Below are positions 1 to 7,594 of a DNA stretch of 64,000 bases, piece after piece. Position 1 is the first letter of the stretch; the number at the start of each line of letters is the position of its first letter. The notes under the pieces were generated by a model, which was not told where the DNA came from, made no database searches, and saw only the letters and a program-made list of their open reading frames with translations. The position numbers and the translations under genes are program-made. Source of the DNA: an uncultured Oscillospiraceae bacterium (lineage in GTDB: Bacteria; Bacillota; Clostridia; Oscillospirales; Oscillospiraceae); the NCBI GenBank assembly GCA_934667815.1, contig CAKUMO010000004.1:26976-90975 (forward strand), given 5' to 3'.

Positions 1-2
1 CG

Positions 3-2330
3 GCGGCATCCGACCTGCAATTCTATCAGAAAAACGAATTTGCCTCACTCGTGCTGTGCGGCAACCGCCGCAGAGGCGAGATTCTGGCGCAGCAGCTCCG
101 GGAGAAGGGACTTTCGGCCTTTTTGGCCTTCCCGATGATGAAGCTGCCGCAGCCGGGGCAAATTTTGCTCACCGACGGGGCGCTGCCCTTCGGCATGGAG
201 TATCCCGATTTGCACTTTGCCGTGCTGACGGAGGGGCAGCTCCTCTCGGCGGGCGAGCGCAAGCCGCGCAAGCACAAGGTCAAGGCTACCAACCGCCAGA
301 AGCTCGATTCCTTCACCGACCTCTCGCCGGGCGACCTGATCGTCCACGAATACCACGGCATCGGCCGCTACGTCTGCATGGAGCAGATGAAAATTGACGG
401 CGTTATCAAGGACTATGTGAAGATTGCCTATCAGGGAAGCGACACGTTGTATGTGCCCGCGACCCAGCTTGATCTGATCTCCAAATACATCGGCGGCGGC
501 GAGGACGCGCCCGTCAAGCTCAACAAGCTCGGCGGCGACCAGTGGCAGAAAACCAAGGCGCGCGCGAAGTCCGCGGCAAAGGATCTGGCGGCAGACCTGA
601 TTCAGCTCTATGCCGAGCGCAAGCGCCGCATGGGCTACGCCTTTGCGGCGGACACGCCGTGGCAGGCGGAGTTTGAAGACAATTTCCCCTACGCCGAGAC
701 GGACGACCAGCTGCGCTGCATCGACGAGATCAAGGGCGATATGGAGTCGCCCCAGCCGATGGACCGCCTCCTGTGCGGCGACGTCGGCTTCGGCAAGACC
801 GAGGTTGCGCTGCGCGCCGCGATGAAGGCGATTCTGGACGGCAAGCAGGTGGCAATCTTAGTGCCGACGACCGTGCTTGCCCAGCAGCATTACACCACCG
901 CCGTCGCGCGTTTTCGCGGATTTCCGGTGCACATCGGCGTGCTTTCGCGCTTTTCCACCCCCGCGCAGCAGCGCAAGACGCTCTCCGATCTGCGCGCTGG
1001 AAGCTGCGATCTGGTCGTCGGCACGCACAAGCTGCTGCAAAAGGATGTCGCCTTTAAGGACCTCGGCCTTTTGATCGTGGACGAGGAGCAGCGCTTCGGC
1101 GTGACGCATAAGGAGAAGCTCAAGGAGCTTTCCCGCGGTGTGGACGTCCTGACCCTGTCCGCGACGCCCATCCCGCGCACGCTGAACATGGCGCTGTCCG
1201 GTCTGCGCGATATGTCCACCATTGAGGAGCCGCCGCACGACCGTTACCCCGTGCAGACCTTCGTGCTGGAATATGCCGAGCCGGTGCTGAACGACGCCAT
1301 GCGGCGTGAGCTGGAACGCGGCGGTCAAGTATACTATCTGCACAACCGCGTCGAGACCATCGCGCAGTGCGCCGCGCACATCAAAAAGGCGCTGCCCGAC
1401 GCGAGCGTCGCCGTCGCCCACGGAAAAATGTCCGAGGAAGAGCTGAGCGACGTCATGCAGCGCATGGACGACGGCGAGGTGCAGATTCTCGTCTGCACGA
1501 CCATCATTGAGACGGGCATCGACATTCCGAACGTCAATACCCTCATCATCGAGGATGCCGACAAGCTCGGACTTGCCCAGCTCCACCAGATTCGCGGGCG
1601 CGTCGGCCGCAGCAGCCGCCATGCCTATGCCTATCTGACCTTCAAGCGCGGCAAGGTGCTGACCGAGGTCGCGGAAAAGCGCCTGAACGCCATCCGCGAC
1701 TACGCCGAGTTCGGATCCGGCTTTAAGATCGCGATGCGCGATCTGGAAATTCGCGGCGCGGGCAATCTTTTGGGCTCGGCGCAGTCCGGCCACATGCTCT
1801 CCGTGGGCTACGACCTGTATTTGAAGCTCCTGGAGGAAGCGGTTTTGGAGGAACGCGGCGAAAAGCCCGCCGAGGAGGTCGCCTGCACCGCCGATTTGGA
1901 TGTCACGGCCAACATCGACAAGCAATATGTTTCCTCGGGCGAGCAGCGCATGGATCTGTACCGGCGTATGGCCGCGGTGCGTTCGCAGGAGGACGCGGAC
2001 GAGCTGCTCGACGAGATTGTCGATCGCTACGGCGATCCGCCCAAGGGCGTGATGAACCTCCTTGCCATCGCGCTGCTGCGCGCGAAGGCGGCGGCGCTCG
2101 GTATCAGCGACATCAGCCAGAAGGGACGCACGCTGCGCTTCACCTACGCGCAGTTTTCGCTGGAGGCCGTCGCGGCGGTGTGCGGTGCGGACGCGTATAA
2201 AAAACGTGTATTTTTTGCACCGAATGCCGAAAAGCCCCTGCTGACCCTGAATTTGGCAGCCGGTGAGGATCCGCTGCGTGCCGCGCAGGAATTTGTGAAG
2301 TTTTCACAGGAGCATGCCCCGCGTTCTTGA
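3..2330 (+). CDS. mfd: Transcription-repair coupling factor Mfd, 3' part
   Basis: ATP-driven translocase that removes stalled RNA polymerase at DNA lesions and recruits UvrA. The open frame runs in from the left edge, so the start is missing. About 775 residues are visible, and the family is usually near 1,150. The RNA-polymerase-interaction domain (PGDLIVHEYHGIGRY) comes first, then a superfamily 2 helicase core with Walker A GDVGFGKTE near visible residue 258, a DEEQRFG box near 360 and motif VI QIRGRVGRSSR. A C-terminal TRCF domain with YRRMA and DRYGDPP motifs ends the protein. The RNAP-binding and motor halves look intact; the UvrB-like half lies outside the window. Confidence 0.97.
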   Translation, partial: AASDLQFYQKNEFASLVLCGNRRRGEILAQQLREKGLSAFLAFPMMKLPQPGQILLTDGALPFGMEYPDLHFAVLTEGQLLSAGERKPRKHKVKATNRQKLDSFTDLSPGDLIVHEYHGIGRYVCMEQMKIDGVIKDYVKIAYQGSDTLYVPATQLDLISKYIGGGEDAPVKLNKLGGDQWQKTKARAKSAAKDLAADLIQLYAERKRRMGYAFAADTPWQAEFEDNFPYAETDDQLRCIDEIKGDMESPQPMDRLLCGDVGFGKTEVALRAAMKAILDGKQVAILVPTTVLAQQHYTTAVARFRGFPVHIGVLSRFSTPAQQRKTLSDLRAGSCDLVVGTHKLLQKDVAFKDLGLLIVDEEQRFGVTHKEKLKELSRGVDVLTLSATPIPRTLNMALSGLRDMSTIEEPPHDRYPVQTFVLEYAEPVLNDAMRRELERGGQVYYLHNRVETIAQCAAHIKKALPDASVAVAHGKMSEEELSDVMQRMDDGEVQILVCTTIIETGIDIPNVNTLIIEDADKLGLAQLHQIRGRVGRSSRHAYAYLTFKRGKVLTEVAEKRLNAIRDYAEFGSGFKIAMRDLEIRGAGNLLGSAQSGHMLSVGYDLYLKLLEEAVLEERGEKPAEEVACTADLDVTANIDKQYVSSGEQRMDLYRRMAAVRSQEDADELLDEIVDRYGDPPKGVMNLLAIALLRAKAAALGISDISQKGRTLRFTYAQFSLEAVAAVCGADAYKKRVFFAPNAEKPLLTLNLAAGEDPLRAAQEFVKFSQEHAPRS

Positions 2331-2363
2331 CAAAAATGTAATAACTTAGTTACGAAAACGTTG

Positions 2364-2391
2364 TTGCTTTTTGAAGTTTGTTCGATATAAT
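2364..2391 (+). promoter_or_regulatory. Sigma-A-type promoter for the VanW gene
   Basis: TTGCTT (2364-2369), a 16-bp spacer and a perfect TATAAT (2386-2391). It lies 61 bp upstream of the VanW start and after the mfd stop, so the VanW gene need not depend on mfd transcription. Confidence 0.6.
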
Positions 2392-2451
2392 AGGAGTACA
2401 AGTGCAAAGACTCGCATTCTGCGCGCAGATACAAAGGAGACCAAAAGATCA

Positions 2452-4383
2452 ATGGGAAAATATGAAAAAAAGCCGCAGCCGCACAAGGAAAAAAACGGCG
2501 GCAAAAAGACGGCTCTGCTGGTGAGCGTGATCGTCGCGGTGGTGCTGGTGGTGGGCGTGTTCGCTTTCTTCAGCCTGACGCGTGACGACGGTCGGATCGT
2601 CGGCAATCTCTATGTCGCGGGCGTGGACGTCGGCGGGATGACCCGCGAGGAAGCCAAGGCCGCGCTGGAAGAACGTATGAAGGTTTATGACGAGAACGCC
2701 ATGCAGATCGAGCTTTACGGCCGCGATTTCCCGCTCTACGTCACGACCTATGACCCGGCCAAGGCGCTGGTGGACATCTTCGGAAAGCCCATGGATCCCA
2801 GTCAGGCAACGGAAAGCACCGAAACGACCGACGAGCCGGCGGAATCCTCCGAGACCGAGCCTGCCACGGAGCCGTCCGAGCCGTCCGAGCCGTCCGAGCC
2901 GTCCGAGCCGTCCGAGGCCGTACCGGACGACGTGCCGCTCGATGCCGACGGCAAGCCGATGGAATATCTCGGAACCGTCACGATCTCTGCGGCGGAGTCC
3001 GGCGTGTCGCTGGACACGGACGCTGCCGTCGAGGCCGCCTATAACTACGGCCGCACGAAGTTCCTGGTCTTCAGCCGCCTGAAGAACAAGACGCTTGCCG
3101 AGCGCAAGGATCTTGAAGCGGCGGATTATCTGGTGCTCAACGAGACGAAGATCGAGTCCGTCCTGCAGACCGCCTCGGACAAGTACGGCAGCAAGCTCAC
3201 CGAGAGCAAGGCCGAGGCCACGGCGGGCGCGGAAAAGGCGCTGCACATCACCTTCGGCACCAAGGAAAGCAAGATCGACGTCAAGGCGCTCTATGCGCAG
3301 CTCAAGGATGCCTATGTGGCGGCGGAATTCCGTCAGCAGTATGTCATGCAGGAGACCTATCCTGCGGCCATCGACCTCGACGCGCTGTACAGCAGCTACT
3401 GCACCGCGCCGGTCAATGCCGTGTGCAACGAGGATACCTATGAGATCACCGACGGCACCGACGGCTACGGCTTCGACATGGGCGAGACGATCAAGCTCCT
3501 TGACAATGCAAAGCCCGGCCAGAGCGTGACCATCGAGATGGGCGTACTCGAGCCGATGTATACCCGCGAAAAGCTCGAAAAGCAGCTGTTCAGCGACGTT
3601 CTGGCCTCCGTGGAAAGCCCGCACGATTGGTCCACCGGAAGAACGCAGAACATTCGCCTTGCCTGCCAGCAGATCAACGGCTATATCCTCAAGCCGGGTG
3701 AGACCTTCTCCTACAACAAGGTCGTCGGCCAGCGCACCGAGGCGCGCGGCTTTATGCCCGCGGGCGCCTTCGTCGGCAATGACACCGTGCAGGAGATCGG
3801 CGGCGGCGTGTGCCAGGTGGCCTCTACGCTGTACTACTGCACCCTGCAGGCCGAGCTTGAGGTCGTCGAGCGCACCGAGCACCGCTTCTCCCCGTGGTAT
3901 ATCCCCTGGGGACTGGACGCGACGGTCTATTGGGGCAGTCTGGATTACCGCTTCCGCAACAACACCAATTACCCCATTCGGATCGACGCCGAGGTTGTCG
4001 GCGGTAACGTCATTGTGAAGTTCGTCGGCACCGAGACGCGCAACTATACCGTCAAGCTCGATTATACCGTCACCTCTACCGATGAGTGGGAGCTGAAGGA
4101 GATCGAAATGACGCCGGAGGAGGCCGCTGCGAAGGGCTATTCCGATGGCCAGACCATCGTCACGCCGTACAGCGGCGAGAAGGTCAAGAGCTACAAGTAT
4201 AAGTACGACAAGAACGGCAACGAGCTGTCCTGCGAATTTATTGACAATTCCAGCTATGCCCGCCGTGACAAGCAGGTCGTCAAGATCATCTATCCGACCG
4301 AGCCGTCCACGGAGCCGTCCGAACCGACGGAGCCTTCCACCGAGCCGACCACGGCACCGACCACGGCGCCGGCAGAACCCTAA
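2452..4383 (+). CDS. VanW-family cell-wall protein with G5 domain
   Basis: Membrane-anchored extracellular protein of the YoaR/VanW type, 643 residues. The start is set by AAAGGAG 10 bases upstream; an open frame continues further up but has no ribosome site. A short basic N-terminus is followed by one membrane segment (about residues 22-42), a peptidoglycan-binding-4-like region, a Ser/Pro/Glu linker, a VanW domain (about 389-520, with GETFSYN and GGGVCQVASTLY) and a C-terminal G5-like domain. The protein ends in a Thr/Pro/Glu-rich tail. VanW proteins are found beside vancomycin-resistance genes, but their biochemical role is unclear. Here the gene stands alone, so a resistance role should not be assumed. 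Confidence 0.88.
   Translation: MGKYEKKPQPHKEKNGGKKTALLVSVIVAVVLVVGVFAFFSLTRDDGRIVGNLYVAGVDVGGMTREEAKAALEERMKVYDENAMQIELYGRDFPLYVTTYDPAKALVDIFGKPMDPSQATESTETTDEPAESSETEPATEPSEPSEPSEPSEPSEAVPDDVPLDADGKPMEYLGTVTISAAESGVSLDTDAAVEAAYNYGRTKFLVFSRLKNKTLAERKDLEAADYLVLNETKIESVLQTASDKYGSKLTESKAEATAGAEKALHITFGTKESKIDVKALYAQLKDAYVAAEFRQQYVMQETYPAAIDLDALYSSYCTAPVNAVCNEDTYEITDGTDGYGFDMGETIKLLDNAKPGQSVTIEMGVLEPMYTREKLEKQLFSDVLASVESPHDWSTGRTQNIRLACQQINGYILKPGETFSYNKVVGQRTEARGFMPAGAFVGNDTVQEIGGGVCQVASTLYYCTLQAELEVVERTEHRFSPWYIPWGLDATVYWGSLDYRFRNNTNYPIRIDAEVVGGNVIVKFVGTETRNYTVKLDYTVTSTDEWELKEIEMTPEEAAAKGYSDGQTIVTPYSGEKVKSYKYKYDKNGNELSCEFIDNSSYARRDKQVVKIIYPTEPSTEPSEPTEPSTEPTTAPTTAPAEP
2869..2913 (+). repeat. 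Five 9-bp tandem units inside the VanW gene
   Basis: Five perfect copies of gagccgtcc encode Glu-Pro-Ser five times in the linker between wall-binding regions. Copy number can change without breaking the frame, so the linker length is probably variable between strains. Confidence 0.9.
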
Positions 4384-4387
4384 AACC

Positions 4388-4424
4388 CAACACCGCGGCC
4401 GGATTCCGGCCGCGGTGTTTTTTG
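4388..4424. terminator. Intrinsic terminator between convergent genes
   Basis: A 14-bp GC-rich stem (AACACCGCGGCCGG with its complement) around a 3-base loop, followed by six T on the + strand. It lies right after the VanW stop and 10 bp from the end of the convergent SLH gene. Confidence 0.9.
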
Positions 4425-4433
4425 GCACATGAT

Positions 4434-5657
4434 TTATTTTTTCAGTTGGCTCATCTGGTACAGCAGCTTCGCCGCACCCAGACGCGTCAGCGGCTCGCTG
4501 CCGTCCGGCAGAGCAATCCCTGCGTCCGAAAGCGCCTGCACGGCCGCGTGCGTCCAGTCCGCCTCACCGGAGACCGGCGCGGCAGCGGGCAAGTGCCAGA
4601 TCGATTGCAGGATCACGGCTGCCTGCGCCGCAGTGACCGGCTCGTTCGGGCGGAAAACCAGCCCCTCGTCCGTCGCCTCGCCGTGGGCAATGCCGCGCCG
4701 CATCGCAGAGGACAGATACGGCTGGAGCCACGCCGCCGCGGCGTCGGCATCGGCAAAGCCGGAGACCGTCAGCGCCTCCTCGACGGGCACCTCGCCCAGT
4801 TTCATTGCCATGACTAGAAATTCTGCGCGCGTGACCGTTTCGTCCGCGCCGTAGCACAGCGTGCCGCCGATCTCGCGGCCGCTGCAAAGACCGGTTTCGC
4901 GTGTCCAGACGGCTTCGAACTGGCCATCCGCGCCCGTCAGGTCGGCAAAGGTCTTGGATTCCGTGGGCTTGAGGATGCGGATCTTGACCTCGGCGGGCTT
5001 GGATACGTTGCCCGCGTCGTCGGTCACGGTGAAGGTGAAGCGGTCGTCGCCGACCTTGTTTTTAGTCGGCGTGTAGACGAATGCGCCGTTTTCCTCCAGC
5101 TTGACCGTGCCGCGCTTGGGCGCATCAACGAGCTGGAAGGTGAGCGGGCCGTTTTCGGCGTCGGTACCGGTGAGCTGGCCGTCGTTTGCGATGTTTTTGT
5201 AGGTCTCAAATTCGGCGGCAATGGCCTTTGGCGTTTCATTTTTGCCGGATTTGATGCGGATGGTCAGCGTGGCCTCGGGGTCGAGCCGCGTGCCGCAGAT
5301 GGGACTGTAAGTCAGCACGGCGTCGCGCCCGCCCTCGCAGACCGGATGCAGCGTAAGACTACTCAGTGCGCTCACGGGCAGCACGTCGCCGGGGCAGATC
5401 ACGCGGCTGCCGAGCCGCACGGCCGCAACGTCGGCTTCCGGCACGCCCGTGACAAAAACACCCTGCACGCGGCCGTCCGCGCCGAAGTCTGCTTCGGAGA
5501 AGCAGTAGTCGGCGGTGTAGAGCGTTTCACCGCTGCCTGCTGCGGCAGGCTCCGCAGCGGTCGGGACGGTGCTGGCCGAGGCAGAAAGACACAGCACGCA
5601 GGAGAGCACGGCGAACGCTGCCGCACGCAGCCAGTTTGAGCGAAGAATGGATCTCAT
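4434..5657 (-). CDS. Exported S-layer homology (SLH) protein with cadherin-like domain
   Basis: Secreted surface protein of 407 residues. The ATG at 5657 is preceded by TAGGAGG; a longer frame exists but the ribosome site decides the start. A signal peptide covers roughly residues 1-33. Next comes a region of uncharacterised beta structure, then a cadherin/Big-like domain (about 160-250, with PLTFQLVDAP and RFTFTVTDDAGN). At least two SLH-like repeats follow (RAEFLVMAMKLGE, VTAAQAAVILQ, LTRLGAAKLLYQMS). SLH repeats normally hold proteins to pyruvylated secondary wall polymers. The partner ligand is not visible. Confidence 0.85.
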   Translation of the reverse strand: MRSILRSNWLRAAAFAVLSCVLCLSASASTVPTAAEPAAAGSGETLYTADYCFSEADFGADGRVQGVFVTGVPEADVAAVRLGSRVICPGDVLPVSALSSLTLHPVCEGGRDAVLTYSPICGTRLDPEATLTIRIKSGKNETPKAIAAEFETYKNIANDGQLTGTDAENGPLTFQLVDAPKRGTVKLEENGAFVYTPTKNKVGDDRFTFTVTDDAGNVSKPAEVKIRILKPTESKTFADLTGADGQFEAVWTRETGLCSGREIGGTLCYGADETVTRAEFLVMAMKLGEVPVEEALTVSGFADADAAAAWLQPYLSSAMRRGIAHGEATDEGLVFRPNEPVTAAQAAVILQSIWHLPAAAPVSGEADWTHAAVQALSDAGIALPDGSEPLTRLGAAKLLYQMSQLKK

Positions 5658-5784
5658 GGGTTTCCCTCCTAAAATTTTCTTCGCCACTAGGATGGACGGT
5701 TTCGGAAAAAATATACGCCGTTGGAAAAGTTTGTTTTTGCGCTGAAGCTCTGAGAGAAAATGCGCCGGAGTCCGCCCGCCGGGA

Positions 5785-5825
5785 AATCAAAAGGGAGCGC
5801 CCCTCGGCGCTCCCTTTTGATTTCT
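5785..5825 (-). terminator. Hairpin terminator downstream of the 115-residue membrane protein
   Basis: Long inverted repeat ATCAAAAGGGAGCGCC with its exact complement and a 4-base loop. The T-rich end of the stem on either strand suits a terminator; the gene ending at 5840 reads into it on the - strand. Confidence 0.7.
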
Positions 5826-5839
5826 TAGCTATGGAATTT

Positions 5840-6187
5840 TTAGCGGTTGGGTGCGACCGGCGCAAAACCCATGATAAAGCCGCCGCGAATTTCAAAATTG
5901 CCGCTGTCACCGGGAACAAGCATGATTTTTGAAGCGTTTGTGAGAAAGTGCTTGCGTGTTCCGTCGCTCAGCTCCACGAGAATGTCCTCCTCGTTCATTG
6001 CGGTTGGGCGCTTTTCCAGAACCCGACCCCACAGAAACTGCGGCGGCTGGCGCATCAGGCGGCTGCGCTTGGCCATGAAAAACACGATAATACCGACCAG
6101 AACTGCAAGCAGAACAAAAATGCTGATTAGCAGAAACGCGGAATTATCTTTCAAGAACCCCCGAAAAGTGCGTGCAAGTACGAGCAT
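5840..6187 (-). CDS. Small membrane-anchored hypothetical protein
   Basis: A 115-residue protein with one strong transmembrane helix (about residues 18-38, FLLISIFVLLAVLVGIIVFF), then a basic stretch (KRSR) and a cytoplasmic beta-rich domain. It starts behind AAGGAGG and lies 19 bp after the end of xdhC, so it could be the last gene of that transcript. I do not recognise a function. The soluble part resembles small proteins that modulate membrane complexes, but nothing in it is diagnostic. Confidence 0.75.
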   Translation of the reverse strand: MLVLARTFRGFLKDNSAFLLISIFVLLAVLVGIIVFFMAKRSRLMRQPPQFLWGRVLEKRPTAMNEEDILVELSDGTRKHFLTNASKIMLVPGDSGNFEIRGGFIMGFAPVAPNR

Positions 6188-6206
6188 TTGTGTTTCCTCC
6201 TTAATA

Positions 6207-6710
6207 TTATGCGTCCTCCGGCATGGGCTTGCCGAGGCGGCGGTACATGGTCTTTTTCACCGCGCGGACGATGTTCTCGTAGCCCGTGCAGCGGCACAGG
6301 TGACCGGACAGCAGCTTGCGCAGCTCGGCATCGGTGTATTCCTTGCCGGATTCAAGAATTTCCACCGCCGTCATGATGAAGCCCGGCGTGCAGAAGCCGC
6401 ACTGGATGGCAGCTTCGTCGATGAACGCCTGCTGAATGTCCGACAGCTCGCCGTTCGGCCCGAGAAGGCTCTCGAGCGTGCGGACTTTCTTGCCGTTGAC
6501 CCAGACCGCGAGATAGATACAGGAGTTGTAGCATTCGCCGTTGATGATGACGTTGCACGCGCCGCACTCGCCCACCTCGCAGCCCTTCTTGACGGAGGTC
6601 AGGCGGTAGTCGTTGCGCAGCATGTCGGTCAGAGACGCGCGGACGTCCACGATCTTCTCGACGTCCTTGCCGTTGAGGTTGAAGCGGATCAGTTGATACT
6701 GGTTTTCCAT
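6207..6710 (-). CDS. xdhC: Xanthine dehydrogenase-type 2Fe-2S subunit
   Basis: Electron-transfer subunit (167 residues) of a molybdenum hydroxylase. The N-terminal plant-type ferredoxin cluster uses Cys44, Cys49, Cys52 and Cys64 (CEVGECGAC plus a later Cys). The C-terminal four-helix domain carries the second cluster (QCGFCTPG and CRCTGY). The ATG overlaps the preceding stop by one base (TAATG) and has GGAGGTG upstream, showing translational coupling with xdhB. Electrons would pass from the molybdenum site in XdhA through these clusters to FAD in XdhB. The substrate cannot be fixed from this subunit. Confidence 0.95.
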   Translation of the reverse strand: MENQYQLIRFNLNGKDVEKIVDVRASLTDMLRNDYRLTSVKKGCEVGECGACNVIINGECYNSCIYLAVWVNGKKVRTLESLLGPNGELSDIQQAFIDEAAIQCGFCTPGFIMTAVEILESGKEYTDAELRKLLSGHLCRCTGYENIVRAVKKTMYRRLGKPMPEDA

Positions 6711-7591
6711 TACAGCACACCTCCTGCGAGCTTGACGGATTCGATCAGGCAGCGGCGCGCGGATTCCACGGCGACGTGCTGGCGGAACGCCTTGGAGGCA
6801 CGCCACGAATCACGCGGGTTGATGTCCTGAAGCACCGTCTCGGCAAACTTGTCCACGTTTTCCATGGTGACGGGCAGGCCGTTGATGGCCGCCTCGGCCG
6901 TGGGGGCGCGCATGGGGATGGGACCTGCGACGCCGTAGGCGATGCGCACGCGCTCGAAGGCCTTTTTGTCCGGAGACAGGCGGACATTCACGGAGCAGCC
7001 GTTGGTCGCAATGTCCAGCGCGTTGCGCATGGCGTATTTGATGTAGCTGCCGTAGGTATCGCGGTAGCTTTCCTTCGGGATAAGAATGGCCGTCTGGATC
7101 TCGCCCTCGCGGATGTCCACGACCTTGGCCTTCTTATAAAATTCCCTGATCGGGCAGCGGCGCGTGCCGTTCGGGCCGGTCAGCTCGACGACGGCCTCCC
7201 ACGCGTGCAGCGTGGAGGCGGAATCGGCGGAGGTCACGCCGTTGCAGGTGTTGCCGCCGATGGTGCCGATGTTGCGGATCTGCGGGCCGCCGACCTGATC
7301 GACCGCCTCGCCCAGAACGTTGATGTATTTCTGAATGATGGGATCCCTGGTGATGTGCGAGAAGCTCGTCAGACTGCCGATGCGGATGTTCTCCTCCTCG
7401 TCGATCGTCACGCCGCGCAGCTCGTCGAGCATGAAGATGGAGATCAGCTCCACGCCGGCACGCTTGCCCTCGCGCATCTGCACGAGCACGTCCGAGCCGC
7501 CGGCGATGATATGCGCTTCTGGGTGCTCCAGACGCAGGCGGACGGCATCCGCGACGCTCTTGGACTCGTAATAGGCTTTCATATCATACAT
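6710..7591 (-). CDS. xdhB: Xanthine dehydrogenase-type FAD subunit
   Basis: FAD-binding subunit, 293 residues, very close to the 292 of E. coli XdhB. FAD-binding motifs AGGSDVLVQ (about residue 30) and GGPQIRNIGTIGGN (about 101-115) are intact, followed by the CO-dehydrogenase-flavoprotein C-terminal domain. It sits between the large subunit (3-bp gap) and the iron-sulfur subunit (1-base overlap). The order molybdenum-FAD-FeS is the E. coli xdhABC order. Confidence 0.95.
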   Translation of the reverse strand: MYDMKAYYESKSVADAVRLRLEHPEAHIIAGGSDVLVQMREGKRAGVELISIFMLDELRGVTIDEEENIRIGSLTSFSHITRDPIIQKYINVLGEAVDQVGGPQIRNIGTIGGNTCNGVTSADSASTLHAWEAVVELTGPNGTRRCPIREFYKKAKVVDIREGEIQTAILIPKESYRDTYGSYIKYAMRNALDIATNGCSVNVRLSPDKKAFERVRIAYGVAGPIPMRAPTAEAAINGLPVTMENVDKFAETVLQDINPRDSWRASKAFRQHVAVESARRCLIESVKLAGGVL

Positions 7592-7594
7592 GGC

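Noticed and set aside
2452..4383. VanW gene as a vancomycin-resistance determinant
   Set aside because: No vanR/S/H/A/X-type genes nearby. Stand-alone VanW/G5 proteins are common in clostridia without resistance.
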